Assembly: GCF_037975245.1 (NCBI RefSeq)
Contig: NC_092564.1
Location: forward strand, 8,219,984-8,283,983
Direction of reading: 5' to 3'
Origin: Apostichopus japonicus
Taxonomy: Eukaryota; Echinodermata; Holothuroidea; Aspidochirotida; Stichopodidae
Length of the DNA stretch: 64,000 nt
Each line of letters opens with the position of its first letter. The stretch's first letter is position 1. The notes under the pieces were generated by a model that made no database searches, was not told the origin of the DNA, and saw only the letters and a list, made by a program, of their open reading frames with translations. Made by a program: the position numbers and the translations under genes. Below, piece by piece: positions 12,601 to 23,282 of the stretch.

Positions 12601-15600
12601 GATTTCTTGTCCTACTTGTCCTACTTTTCCCTGGACCTACTTGCTATCTGTCTCTGTTGTCATGCCTATTTTGATCGTCTTTGAAAACTGATACTCCACC
12701 ACAAACTGGTCAAGAAAATGCTAAAAAAGCATTATTTTGTAACTCTGCTAACTTTCATTTTCTCTTTTATCTGTTCTTGCCAGCTATTTTGAAATACCAA
12801 ATACTGTAAAGCAATGTTTTTTAGAACCTGACTACAATTATTTTTTGATACACAGACTTTCACTGAAAATGTCATCATTATTGGCCCCCAAGGATTTAGC
12901 ATTGCTTTAAACTTGCTACAAGTTAGCAAAAGAACTTTACTAGAGGTTCTGATCCTTCAAATTGTTACCAGCCATTGAGGATTATTAACATAGATAATTA
13001 ACTATATCATTGTGGATAACAATATTGTATAGATAATTAACTATATCATTGTTGAAAACTTCCGTTTAAAGGTTCAGTATAATTGATTGTTGAATATTCA
13101 GCATGGTTGACCATTATTTGATTTTTTGGCATATTTGGGGGCAAAATTGATGACCTTTGAAGGGTGAACTTATAATACTGATCTTTAAAGCAAGATATGG
13201 GATGTTTGTTTTCTAAAACCATATTAATTTTCAAAACAAACCTGGATCCTTTTCACAAAGAAAGTAATGCTTTGAAGAACATGCATCTGTGCTCCAGTTG
13301 CCGTTAGCAACACGATTAAGCCCAATCTGAACACAATTTGCACCATCACTGTCCCAGAAACTGTTGATGAGAGGAGGGAAGAGCAATATTGTGTGATTAG
13401 TGTTTTAATATGGAAGAAAAACATCACTTCAAACAGAGACATAAATATCTGTAATAATGCAACATGAACGATCAGTGTGCTGTGCAATTGGTGTTATGAA
13501 TAATGCTGTTAGAGTGATATAAGTATCTTTCGTGAAGAGGGGAGGATGTAGAGATCATAGTCTAGTTCTCTCTAGTTTCCACCATTCAACCCTTTCACAT
13601 GTGTTGCATACCAGTACATTCCAATCATAGTAATTAATTAGTGATATGTACAGTATACTTACCTGTAGACACACACCTTGCATATATATTCTAGTATAGT
13701 GTCATTGTTACTTACCTGTAGGTAAATACCTTACAGTCCTGTATAAATGCTTTAGGTATTGTTTTCTTTATAGTTGTTTCTAGGGTGGACCTTCCTGCAT
13801 GTAAAGGACTCCTTATGTTTTGATTGGTTACTGTTTTTGTATTATCATTTTGATTGGTTGAAACACTGATGACCAGCCTGTGCATCAGGTTCTAGTAAAT
13901 AGTGTTATAGAAAATTCAGCAGAGTAGCACAGAACCCCAGAGTTTTCCAACTCGGTCTCTACAATGGCGCTTAATGAATATCATTCAAAACATTGTTTAT
14001 TATGCAACGCAAGACTGATATATTTTGTTTGAATCATTTTCAACACAGTATCGGTTATACAGTAAAAAAAAAAGCATCGTTATTAGATTTGGTGTATGGA
14101 TAGTATGAAATCAAAATTAGTTGAAAACAATACAACTAACTTACTACATGTTCACAAGTGAAGTAGGGAAAATAACAATTAAACATCTCTATGGGGGCTC
14201 TTCATCAAATCCCAAAATGAATTTGACTTTAGCAAAGAATTTGTGATCCTCTTTCAAGTTTATGGCAATAAAAAATGTAATAAATAACAAATCCACTGAT
14301 TTAACCAGTTGTTCTAGGGTGATTTTATAACAGAAAAGATGCAAAATAAAACTAACAAGATTTATTAATGCATAGCTAAATTTTTTAACATTAATAAATG
14401 AATCTGGAAATATATACTGACCTTAAAATTCAACAACTTGATGAAGTGAAGTTAAAGACATACCTTACATCTGGCTGATTTAAGCCCCAATTTTGGAAAG
14501 TTAAAGTGGTATCTGGGTCGGCCCACTGGAACGCACCCTTCGATGAATACTGTGGGGATTAAATCGATCGTAACAGGTATTTTAATCCTTGAAATAGTTA
14601 CACAGATTGTGGTTTCGGATACTGACTGTGATTTCTGCTACCGTTAAGTACAGTACTAAAGTAATCAAGTATCAACCTTGCAGATTTTTTCACAAATTAG
14701 CACTTCAAATTACAAGATCAATTTAAACTGGTAAGAAAATGAATACAACAGAAAAGGAAAAAGGAACAAAGTTTTCACAAGGGCCGTTACCTTAACTATT
14801 AAAACTCTAACTACCAGATGTGAAAAGCTATAGAAACCTGCATGTGGATCGTGATTACTTAATGAGAGTAAAAATTGTGTTCTCCTCGTTTGTGAGAGCT
14901 TAACGAGGGAACCGAGAGACAAAATTCACATACTGAACATTGATAACTAGAATCAAGAAAAAAACCACCCTGATATTAAGCCCAGTATTTCCTACCTGGT
15001 CTGTGAGTCCGATCCAGAATGGTAATCCCTCAAAGGCCTGAATATTTTGTACAAATTTCTGTTCTGTTTCATCGCCGATGGAAACAACATGGCCGCCAAA
15101 CTGCGTGCAGACCTGCTCGGCATCTTCATATTTTTCTCGATCTACTCCCGACCACCAATAACATCTGTCGTTGTACTCATGCCAGCCGTTGTTGGCATCA
15201 CACTTGAGTGGTGCATCTGCCCAAAACAGGATCAATCACGATCGATTAAAATGGATGCCATTTATATCAAAATTTAAAATCAACAAGGGCAAATTTAGTG
15301 GCAGAAATGTTTTTTTATATATATATTTTTTCATCTTCAATCCGGAATTGTTTGCATCGTAAAACAACGAAGTAAGTATAAACCAATCATATATTGTTTG
15401 GGTGTGATTCACCAACATCCGTACTTCTAACCCCATCTCACTCATCCAATTCATACTACCCTTAAAACGCTAATATCACTAACTATTCCACTGTTCACAA
15501 TTTCCTGGAATGATCTTGAAGAAAGAAAATCTGCCCAACAGCTCCCAACATATCATTCACTTGAAAACAAAATGCAATGCAAAACTATTTTTTGCTCCAC

Positions 15601-18600
15601 AATTATTAATGCAAAGAAAGCAAACTTTTTGTCACTGAAAGGTGAACATCTCGTTTGATAACCTCATTTGACATAATGACATACTTAGTCTCCGCTCGCA
15701 AACAAATCCGTTGAGGTCGACGCAAGTTTCATCGTTCCACTTTCCAGTATCACTGCTTAATTCACCGCAGTCTTCGCCCGGTAACTCTGCATTATTAGGT
15801 TCACCATTTCTGAAGTTTCTGTGCATTACCGAAAAACAAAAATAAAAATACAATCGAGAGAATAAAATACGTAGATCCCCTGAAAAAAGACTATCTACAA
15901 ACCTGCTAGTTGCTTGTTCCCAGAACAAATCCTATAGAGTTAATTGAACAGTTGAGACAATCCTCTGTTAGAGTTCCCGTAAGTCCTTGTTACCCTGGGT
16001 ATTATGAAGACTTTGAGGCATTCTCTTTTCATAAATACTAACATCTTTAGGGGCAAGCTTTAACTTCAACAGAGATACCACTGTAAGTAGCATTTGCCTA
16101 GGGAGTATCTAAGTTTTATACATAGATAGACACTTTATTCTCATAGGGAGTATCTAAGTTTTATACATAGACACTTTATTCTTAATAGGGATATATTAGT
16201 TTTATACATAGACACTTGATTCATAACGGGAGTATCTAAGTTTTATAAATAGACACTTTATTCTTAATAGGGAGTATCTAAGTTTTATACATAGACACTT
16301 TATTCTTAATAGGGAGTATCTAAGTTTTATACATAGACACTTTATTCTTAATAAGGAGTATCTAAGTTTTATACATAGACACTTTATTCTTATAGGGAGT
16401 ATCTAAGTTTTATACATAGACACTTTATTCTTAATAGGGAGTATCTAAGTTTTATACATAGACACTTTAATTTTAATAGGGAGTATCTAAGTTTTATACA
16501 TAGGCACTTTATTCTTAATAAGGAGTATCTAAGTTTTATACATAGACACTTTATTCTTATAGGGAGTATCTAAGTTTTATACATAGACACTTTATTCTTA
16601 ATAGGGAGTATCTAAGTTTTATACATAGACACTTTATTCATAAAGGGAGTATATAAGTTTTATAAATAGACACTTTATTCTTAATAGGGAGTATCTAAGT
16701 TTTATACATAGACACTTTATTCTTAATAAGGAGTATCTAAGTTTTATACATAGACACTTTATTCTTTTAGGGAGTATCTTAGTTTTAATCATGGACACTA
16801 TATTCTGATAGGGAATATCTTCGGTTTATAAAATCACTTACGCATATCCTGTTGCAGTGAGGTAAGTGTTGTCCACCCAAACAAACTGCCCTTCATCACT
16901 GGTATCATGAAGGCCAATCCAATAGAACTTCCCTCCTCCGGAGACTTGCGTTTGTATATAATTCTGTCAAGAGAAAAACAAAATCTAAACAAATCTTTTA
17001 CAGCAAGAAAGACATTTGGAGATATTTAAAACATGCAAACTACATGAAGAGCTGACATTATTTTGAAAACGGGCAAGAAATATGTGCCACTTGTCGGCTG
17101 GTGGTCTTGGGGTGGAGGGAGGAGAGGGGTGGGGGAAGGGAGGAGAACATGTGAGTTAACTTTAAAGGGCAAGATGGCATATTTAGATTTTCAAAGGACA
17201 CCAATGCCACAGCTTCCTCTGTTTGCCCAAAAAGAACAAAGAAAAAATTGAAGCAGAAAATAATTATGTTAGCATTATAAACAGTGTATCAAACCAAATT
17301 TCATCTAATTTAGCTGTTTTTGTGATTAATAATGGATTTCTCCTCTTGTAAACCCTAAGAATGTGATCAAGGTGAATGAGTAAAGAGGAACTGTTTCCAT
17401 GAAGGCTTTAAGAGTAACCGAAGGGTGGTATCATGTCATCATGAACATCTGTGAGTACGAGCAAAGGATGTTATCAGAACTTGATAATAATTCTCATTTT
17501 TTTCAAATTAGACAAAAAACATGTCAATATGGTAGCACAATGGTCCCCCAAAAAATGGCTGAAGAAAAGAGCATAATTAGACCGTTAAGTTGCTCAATGG
17601 AATTTTGGGAAGTTTTAATAGTCTGTTTGGAGGAGAGTACCATTTTACTGTTGTTTATTCTAAACCAACAGATGGTCATTTATATCTCTTGGCCAGTAGT
17701 GCACACCCTAATTCTTGTATGCCTAACAATTCCCATACAGTATTGCCCTTTGGCTTAAATGCATTTGCTCAGAATCCCTCAATAACCGTCTTACAGAATA
17801 CAAAACTTATTTGGTCGGTAGGGGTGATGATTCAGAGTTCATAAAATCTCTAGTAGATTTATAACTCTACACTTCCCAACTGGAAGAAGATGATTATCCA
17901 CAGGAACATCCATCTGTTGCATACAGTCGCTCCCTAAATTTTTATGAAGGCTAAATTCTCCCAGAATTCCATCTTTATTGGCATTCAGAAGACCTAAATC
18001 TTTAAAGGAACATCTGCAACATACTACAAAGAATAACTTTAGTACATCTAATCAGGACAATTTAGTAGTAGGTTGTTACAAGTGTAATAGAACAAAATGT
18101 GAGGTTTTTTTTCTTAATTTTCTAGTAGCTAATACTCCTTTCCAGAGTGCCAGTACATGCATTTCATACGCTACAGTATATATGCTGTTTCTTTTCTTGA
18201 CACTAAAAGTAAACAAATTTAGAAAGATCATCTTACATTTTCTGCTTGTGAAGTGATTATGACTAGGTCCGATATGGAGTCGATACACCGCTGACGGGCC
18301 AACCTCCATCCAATTCTTTCATTCCGAAAAAGGTAACATGAGCCTTGAAATTCCTGCCATTCTCCACCACATTCCTGACAATGTCCTGAAGAGTGACAAA
18401 GAAAAAGGTTACAATTAAGCATTTGCATTTAATTTGAAAAAAAAAGAGGATGAAGGTCAAATGCCCAACTTTAGAATATCTTATCCAGAAAAAATGGCTT
18501 TGTACAATACAATTCAAGAAAATTATTAATGGGATCTGGGGAAAGGCGGGGGCATCTCCTCAAAAATTTGGGTTGTCTGGTCATCTTCCAGGGGCTGTTT

Positions 18601-21600
18601 GTTTCCTATTCTAGCCTGTAAAAGGTTGTAACACACCTTGAGATATGTTTAACAGCTCACAGTTAATCATAGAATTAATTCCTGCATGGGTCAGCAATTA
18701 CTGTCACACTTAGTTAACCATTCTTTCTGTTTGATGTTGAAAAACGTCAGACGCTGGGTCCGATCTTCCCTTGATCCTGGTCTATAGAGGGGTCCAAATC
18801 AGGTTGTCTGACCCTCAATTACACTACAAATTGGACCCAGGGCCTGGGAAACCATGCTCTCCCTCATGAAAAAACAGGGCTTTAAATTAGTAGTGGAAGA
18901 TTCTTAAACTAATAAACCTGTACGATTAAACATTTAGACATAGCTATAGACTGGGTGATATAGACTGGGTTTCTTTGGCTTGGCCTATTTTCAGTCGGCC
19001 TAGTAATTTGAGGCACGGAAGGATACCATTGTAAATATGATATGATATGCTTTTGTGTGGTTTAATTAAGTAGAACAAACTTAATTATATCATCACCATC
19101 ATGTATACTTGGGTATTAAAGACTTTACAACAACTTATCAAAACATGATAGCAATGCTTGCCAGTTCAAAGTTTTTTTTCCAGTTTGATTAACATAGTTG
19201 GCCAACTACAGTTAATTATAATCACTAAATATAGTAAAATATCAACACATTTTCAAACAAAGGTACACAATGTATCACATCCCCTGGTTATCTTCAAATT
19301 TAATAGGCAGTGTTACATGAGTGTCAACAATATCTTGCTGGGTAACAACAAGTACTTTGTATCCAAGATCATAATCAAAGTTAACTTACAACTGTTTGTT
19401 TTCTTCTATTAAAGTTTTATATCATTTGCTCACAACACACTATGAACATGTAATTAGAAGTGAGGACCTTCTTAATTCTCAAAGTGAAAGATGCAGTTAA
19501 CTAAACACAACTTACATTGAAACTGAATGTACCTTCTACATCAATCAGACATCAATGGAAACTGCATTTAGAGTATACTCTCAAATTGATTTCTTGAGCA
19601 ATGTTAACGTACAGTAGCCGAACTGGTCACCACTACACACCGATTGTGTTGTTACAATTCCGATTGTGTTAAGGACATCTTTTAGTTATATTGAATTAAA
19701 AGGTGTGAAGACTCACGCCAAAAAACCTGTCTTATGCCGGTAATTTGACCTAGTTTCGAATGAGGTGTAACAGAAGTGTTAAACACCACCATCGATCCCA
19801 GAAAATACACACACACAGCTTGCTACCGTCGGTAATTAGACACTAGTGTACAGTCAGTACATAACAGCTGCGGCCAATACCCACAACACAGTGTACAAAC
19901 GATACAGCGATGGACAACTCATGTCCAGCTTAAAATAACAAGGTATCACGTTTATTACTGTCTGCATTTTGTAGTAACACGAACAAAACGTCACTTGCAA
20001 GCAACATAAAGTTAACTTTTTCAGATGGCCACACACAGTTTGGGGCGATTCAATGTGATGTCATCCTGCCAGCCATAAACAACATCTCATTCAAGATGAT
20101 CGGCATGTACTAGTTTCCATGATAAGAAACAAAATTAGCTTGCAGAATGGATGTTTTGTTTGGTGTATTAGTTTCAATCGATCACATTAAGGGTTTTGCA
20201 CTTTGAGCATACAATGATCATGTTTATATATTGCTGTACCTGTGATACCTGATAGCCACATACTGTAAGCTAACCAACAGGACTGTTAAACAAAATGAGT
20301 ATAAACGAAAGGACATGATTACGCCTACCAATGTTACATGTCTGCCCCCCACACATGCCATCCCTACAACTTAATCACATGTTAGCAAGCTACTATAGGT
20401 ATAAGTAAGGCTCGTCATAAACATTTTGGAAATTACTCTGACACGGAAATTCACAAGATGTTATCTCATCGAAACTAGGAACCTATCCATCGATCACCCA
20501 TTGATCTACATGTACTTTTCTGGTTCTGGTTTTGTAGAGCAAAGAAGTTATTTAGTAGAAAATCTTAATTATTATTATCTTCAGCATATAATATATAAAA
20601 TGAAATAATTTCTATCACCTTGTGAAAGATCCTACTATATAGTGCAAAATATATGTTTAATTGTGCCTTGTAGTAAAGGTTGAAATATGCAGTAATTAGT
20701 AGACAAGTGTAAAAGATATGAATAATATTATAAGTTCATGGAAGTTTTTATCCTTGGAATCCATATCTAGAATTATACATTAAGTAATACAGAATCACTA
20801 AATTACTTTTAACCTGGTAGATTAGAAAACATAATAAACTGCGCTAATAGCATACCAAAATCTATCTAACACAAACAGAAGCTCTTATAATTACATCGTT
20901 ATCTTTCCTTTAGGATTTCAAAGTTTATTTAAGTCCCTAGTAAGCAAGCAGTTATTTGATACAATAAGATTGTGGAACACATTTGGTTTGAGACTTTGTG
21001 ATCTTAGAGATCTTCATCGAAACGTGTGTGTGTGTATTTGGGTGATCAAGGCCATCGTGCCAACAGGCTGTAATCTGTTGAACAAATGTTTCTTTATAAT
21101 GTCTCCCAAAAAAGTTAATCAAAGCGACTCATGGAAGGTTTCCTGGCATTCAAGATTTGTAAAAAATTGAAAAACTAGAAAAATGTTTGCAACTTAATAG
21201 TTTTGGAGTTTTACCACTACTTCACACCTTTGAAAACTCAGTCCAACAAACCTGTAAAATACATCGGTTTTCAGGCACATTTAAAATGATTTCTAATTCA
21301 TAATGGTCGATATTTCAACATCTCATTGGCTCATTTCTGGCTTTATAGAAAAGGAAAGAATTCCAAGTGGCTTCGAGGTACTACACAGACCTATCACCAA
21401 CTACATATATAAAGCGGTCAAAACGATGGCATTCCCTCCTCGTAAATTTACAACAACAATGCATAGGAATGGGTGTTGTGCAAGAAGGGAAGTGGATCTT
21501 CTGTGTTAACAATGGTTAAAATATACAGCTCAAATCTATTGAAAGGAGCTCTGATGTTTTAATCGAAGGTACAAGTTCCCAGTGTCGGTCAGCAACTATC

Positions 21601-23282
21601 CCTTTTACCATTTCCTCATCCCCCCTTACCCACTTCTGACCACTCCAGTATCAACATTTTAACCTGCAGAGCTTTCTTTAGTTAGACACTAAAATCATTG
21701 AGGAATTAATAACAACTGCAAGGTTACAATTCACTTTACACTCATTATCATTTACACAAAACTCCTTTAAAATGATTTAAAGACCTACTAAGATCTCTTA
21801 TGTATAACTTGCAGATTGAGACTGCATCTTACCATTCATTAATTGACTCTTCTCCTCGTTTAGCCCTCTGTATCATAAATCACATCATTAATAACCAAGG
21901 GCGTAGGAACCGGGGGGGCTGGGGGGCACCAGCCCCCCCCAGTGAAAAATGTGGAGGGGCGGAAGTATCATTCCGCCCCCCCGCTCCGCAAGTCAGAAAA
22001 CCCCTTTTTCATTTCCAAATGAGAAAAAAATCTCATTTGGAGCACCAAATTGCATCTAAGGCCAGGTGAAAATACAAAATTAAGTTTACAAAATGGAGTG
22101 GGTATTGAAGTGTGCTATATTGCACCAAATTGCATCTGAGGCCACCTGGAAATGCAAAAAATTCCAAAGGGGAGGGGGACACCCCCTCCCCTTAGACCCC
22201 TCCCCCAGGCCGGCCATCAGTCTTCAGCCCCCCACTCAAAAGTACCTTCCTACGCCACTGTTAATAACTGCCACGGCATGCACAATACCAGTATAATTTT
22301 CAATGATTGTTTCGATTCGACATTGCTATTAGCATGAAAATTGAACAAATATCCTCCTCAACTTCCAAACCCCACCCCTCCCCTTTGCTGCCTCCCTATG
22401 TTTTCTTCTTTCATGATTTGCGAACGGATTAACGACATGCATCGATCACTAACTACTTTTGACATATTAATGAGTACTTTTTTCCGAGTCATGACAGTTC
22501 ACTGTACAAACTAACCATAAAAATATTTTCATGTCAATAGGTAACAAATTTTCATTCCCCAAATTGGTATGTATGTAATCCTCCCCACCCCTCCATCCCC
22601 CTCCGACCCATTAGCAGAACAAACTGTTTGGTGATTTCCTATGCACCCAATATACAGATGCATATTGTTACGTTGTGTGGGGTAATAAGTTCAAGACAGT
22701 GTCATTCGTTGTTTTTCTTCCTTTATTTTTCAGGCTCCACATAACGCCACTGCTTCCTTTCACAATTAACTAACATCGATTCTCCATTAACAACCTCTGC
22801 TACCTTGCAACACTATCCCTGCTATCCTCACACACTCCCTCCGCTTCTCTCCTTTTCTCGTCTCTCCCTAATACCTTGGCTCCTCACCTCACAAAAGCCA
22901 GTCCAACTGCTCTAAACCCCTCTCCTCATCTCTAGCTCTATCCTTTAATCATATTAGCAAGTCTTTACATGTCTAAGTAATCCCAGCTTTGTAATCCCCT
23001 TAAGCTATCCCTAGGACATAAGCAGCTTTCTTCTCCTTACTTGCAGACTTCACAACACATATGAAACATCATGGAGACCCCAAATTGTAACAAACTATAC
23101 ATAAAAAGTTTTCACAGCAACAACAATAAATTTTTGTCTCGATACTGTAAAATGCAATGGCATATGTGCTAACCATGCAGACAACATTTCAACTGTTTCT
23201 TAGCATTAAGAGAAAACTTTGGAAACTTACCTAACTTTGCGGCCAGTAATGTGACTGCTATAATGACGAGGTAAAGCTTCAT
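374..23282 (-). CDS. Secreted protein with five C-type lectin domains and a C-terminal PAN/apple module (20 exons)
   Basis: Exons (plus coordinates, transcription order): 23231-23282, 18237-18385, 16842-16963, 15685-15818, 14996-15216, 14464-14549, 13242-13360, 11741-11867, 11022-11104, 10113-10235, 9371-9442, 8995-9027, 7778-7936, 6756-6844, 6255-6414, 5254-5289, 3738-3911, 2533-2664, 1717-1827, 374-645. All junctions are GT-AG and sum to 2454 nt, 817 codons plus stop, with no frame break. Order: signal peptide, CTLD1 (~18-152), CTLD2 (153-294), CTLD3 (295-429), linker, CTLD4 (441-576), linker, CTLD5 (589-727), PAN-like (728-817). No transmembrane segment follows, so I infer secretion. It resembles mannose-receptor-like lectins in domain stacking but has no fibronectin-2 or ricin domain. 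Every module boundary is a phase-1 intron, as expected for exon shuffling. Likely role: multivalent glycan binding, perhaps in immunity. A different first exon or alternative splicing cannot be excluded. Confidence 0.9.
1717..5289 (-). CDS. Lectin linker 2 and CTLD5 (exons 16-19), EPN/WND type
   Basis: Exon 5254-5289 is a 36-nt Pro/Thr linker (PDPPTTLPPTP) between phase-1 introns. Exons 3738-3911, 2533-2664 and 1717-1827 encode CTLD5: CGEGWVLNEDNNRCYF, LFIGLDD in place of WIGL, NWNSGEPNN with EPN at 692-694, WND at 711-713 and SFVCM. Both calcium-site motifs are intact, so mannose-type binding is predicted. The donor of exon 18 at 2532 abuts a 14-bp tandem repeat made of copies of the donor region itself. 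Confidence 0.88.
2443..2532 (-). repeat. 14-bp tandem repeat overlapping the exon 18 donor
   Basis: Six perfect 14-bp units (2443-2526, plus strand acttatggaaacag) run directly into the real donor of lectin exon 18. On the transcribed strand the donor reads GTAAGTCTGTTTCC and each later unit reads ATAAGTCTGTTTCC, so the array consists of copies of the donor context in which GT has become AT. Confidence 0.9.
2790..3125 (-). mobile_element. 3' end of a CR1/L2-like non-LTR retrotransposon
   Basis: On the minus strand 2892-3119 encodes RYGDQAFSVAAPSVWNKLP followed by FKRQLQTFLF, the typical C-terminal tail of reverse-transcriptase polyproteins in CR1/L2-like LINEs. It is followed by the usual short 3' UTR with AAAGCACT and TATATAAATATA-like end repeats. 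The copy is truncated at its 5' side and lies in the intron between lectin exons 17 and 18. Confidence 0.75.
4250..5215. repeat. Intronic tract of local duplications (CTLD5 intron)
   Basis: Degenerate direct repeats of an ACTCTCTACATGTTACTA-like unit fill 4275-4365 and recur at 4818-4860. A block reading ctgttagggttg...caggtaa...cttaccataaa...cacacac occurs at about 4860-4917 and again at 5135-5190. An inverted decamer gaccgaggac (4944-4953) / gtcctcggtc (5083-5092) frames part of it. No coding signal is seen. Confidence 0.6.
6255..9027 (-). CDS. Lectin linker 1 and CTLD4 (exons 12-15), EPS/WND type
   Basis: Exon 8995-9027 is a 33-nt cassette (about residues 430-440) rich in Ser/Pro/Thr, a probable flexible and O-glycosylatable spacer flanked by phase-1 introns, so it could be skipped without a frameshift. 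Exons 7778-7936, 6756-6844 and 6255-6414 encode CTLD4: SCEVGWNLFKDSCYYF, LWIGLND, NWAPGEPS with EPS at 537-539, WND at 559-561 and YICKK. EPS is a conservative variant of EPN and WND is intact, so calcium binding is plausible. NLT near the start is a possible N-glycosylation site. The exon 15 acceptor was set at ATCTAG because it keeps FDSSSSF in frame. Confidence 0.87.
7130..7345. repeat. Degenerate CATCATATCA-type simple repeat
   Basis: The stretch is dominated by loosely repeated atcacatcat / catatcacat words in the intron between lectin exons 13 and 14. It looks like a decayed microsatellite. Confidence 0.7.
7937..8994. repeat. Lectin intron 12 with repeated TGACCT words
   Basis: No exon is seen. 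Around 8385-8690 the words tttgacct, atgacctttgaac and tttgaccttcaa recur at irregular spacing (about 8391, 8401, 8530, 8659). A similar pair (tttgacctttgaccttgc) lies at 45357-45375, so this is probably a dispersed repeat family. Confidence 0.4.
9371..11867 (-). CDS. Lectin CTLD3 (exons 8-11), non-canonical sugar motif
   Basis: Exons 11741-11867, 11022-11104, 10113-10235 and 9371-9442 encode residues ~295-429. It opens FCPVGWENFNGFCY and shows MWLGVSD in place of the usual WIGL, then TNWNPSQPS with QPS at 390-392 and KWDTTTC where WND is expected, and ends FYCKAP. Neither EPN nor QPD is intact and WND is WDT, so canonical calcium-dependent sugar binding is unlikely; a structural or protein-binding role is possible. 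It is the only domain split over four exons, with internal phases 2, 1, 1. Confidence 0.87.
12008..12330 (+). repeat. Dispersed ~330-bp repeat, copy 1
   Basis: Runs from ggtgtgaagactcgcg to about gatggcggcacgctgtttg. It shares long blocks with copy 2 at 19702-20050, including tagtttcgaatgaggtgt, aacagaagtgtta and gtacaaacgatacagcga. It has no open frame and no clear inverted ends, so it is probably a SINE or MITE of unknown class. It lies in the intron between lectin exons 7 and 8. Confidence 0.8.
12331..13241. other. Intronic AT-rich sequence before lectin exon 7
   Basis: No gene seen. It contains a short tandem duplication in which agataattaactatatcat occurs at about 12992 and again at about 13032. 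Confidence 0.5.
13242..15216 (-). CDS. Lectin CTLD2 (exons 5-7), QPD type with degenerate WND
   Basis: Exons 14996-15216, 14464-14549 and 13242-13360 encode residues ~153-294. The domain opens GWHEYNDRCYWW, has FWIGLTD, then NWGLNQPD with QPD at 251-253, the position where EPN sits in CTLD1, and ends with NWSTDAC and FLCEK. QPD is the known galactose-type motif, but the WND triplet is replaced by WST (277-279), removing two calcium ligands, so binding may be weakened or calcium-independent. Intron phases inside the domain (0 then 2) match CTLD1, which suggests these two arose from one tandem duplication. NWS at 276-278 is a possible N-glycosylation site. Confidence 0.88.
15685..18385 (-). CDS. 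Lectin CTLD1 (exons 2-4), EPN/WND type
   Basis: Three exons (18237-18385, 16842-16963, 15685-15818) encode one long-form C-type lectin domain, residues ~18-152. Visible marks are an N-terminal Cys pair (HCQEC), the FQGSCY start, the WIGL core (YWIGLHD), EPN at 114-116 and WND at 135-137, and the terminal cysteines (EDC, ETC, FVC). EPN with WND is the known calcium-2 site signature of mannose/GlcNAc-type binding, so this domain is predicted to be active. Internal introns are phase 0 and phase 2. The intron between exons 3 and 4 holds a 42-bp minisatellite. Confidence 0.9.
16098..16815. repeat. 42-bp minisatellite, about 17 copies
   Basis: A unit of about 42 bp, beginning gggagtatctaagttttata and ending cactttattcttaata, repeats about 17 times with few substitutions and small indels. 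There are no unique spacers. It fills much of the intron between exons 3 and 4 of the lectin gene and stops about 26 bp short of the exon 3 donor at 16841. Confidence 0.95.
19702..20050 (+). repeat. Dispersed ~330-bp repeat, copy 2
   Basis: Same orientation as copy 1 at 12008-12330, with substitutions and small indels spread throughout (for example an extra block aaaacgtcacttgcaagc near 19985). Both copies lie in introns of the lectin gene, antisense to it. Confidence 0.8.
21896..22260. mobile_element. Non-autonomous hAT-type element (MITE)
   Basis: Ends are caagggcgtaggaa and, inverted, cagtggcgtaggaa (12 of 14 match), the CAGNG-type ends of hAT transposons. They are flanked by a perfect 8-bp direct repeat ttaataac (21888-21895 and 22261-22268), the known hAT target duplication length. 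The 365-bp body is a G/C-run palindrome plus two diverged copies of a segment containing gcaccaaattgcatct. It has no transposase. Related sequence occurs at 42837-43392 and near 63700. Confidence 0.85.
23231..23282 (-). CDS. Exon 1: start codon and signal peptide of the lectin gene
   Basis: The exon encodes MKLYLVIIAVTLLAAKL plus one base of the next codon, then a GTAAGT donor. A lysine followed by a hydrophobic run of about 13 residues is a classic secretory signal. The frame stays open upstream to another ATG at 23358-23360, but a good acceptor (TTAACACAG) lies 8 bases before the chosen ATG, so the upstream stretch is probably intronic and a 5' UTR exon lies further up. The following intron is about 4.8 kb, the longest in the gene. 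Confidence 0.85.

Larger units (their letters stand above)
18386..23230. other. Large first intron of the lectin gene
   Basis: About 4.8 kb without a supported exon. It holds the second copy of the 330-bp repeat, a hAT-type MITE (21896-22260) and pyrimidine-rich tracts near 22740-22960. Short open frames here lack splice sites or recognisable domains. Confidence 0.7.

Noticed and set aside
16098-16815. CRISPR-like array
   Set aside because: The 42-bp units are directly adjacent with no unique spacers, in an animal intron; it is a minisatellite.
17399-17844. Overlapping plus-strand open frames of 119 and 84 codons
   Set aside because: Antisense to a lectin intron, no recognisable motif, no splice or start context.
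374-23282. A true macrophage mannose receptor
   Set aside because: No ricin-type or fibronectin-2 domain, only five CTLDs, and no transmembrane segment at the end.
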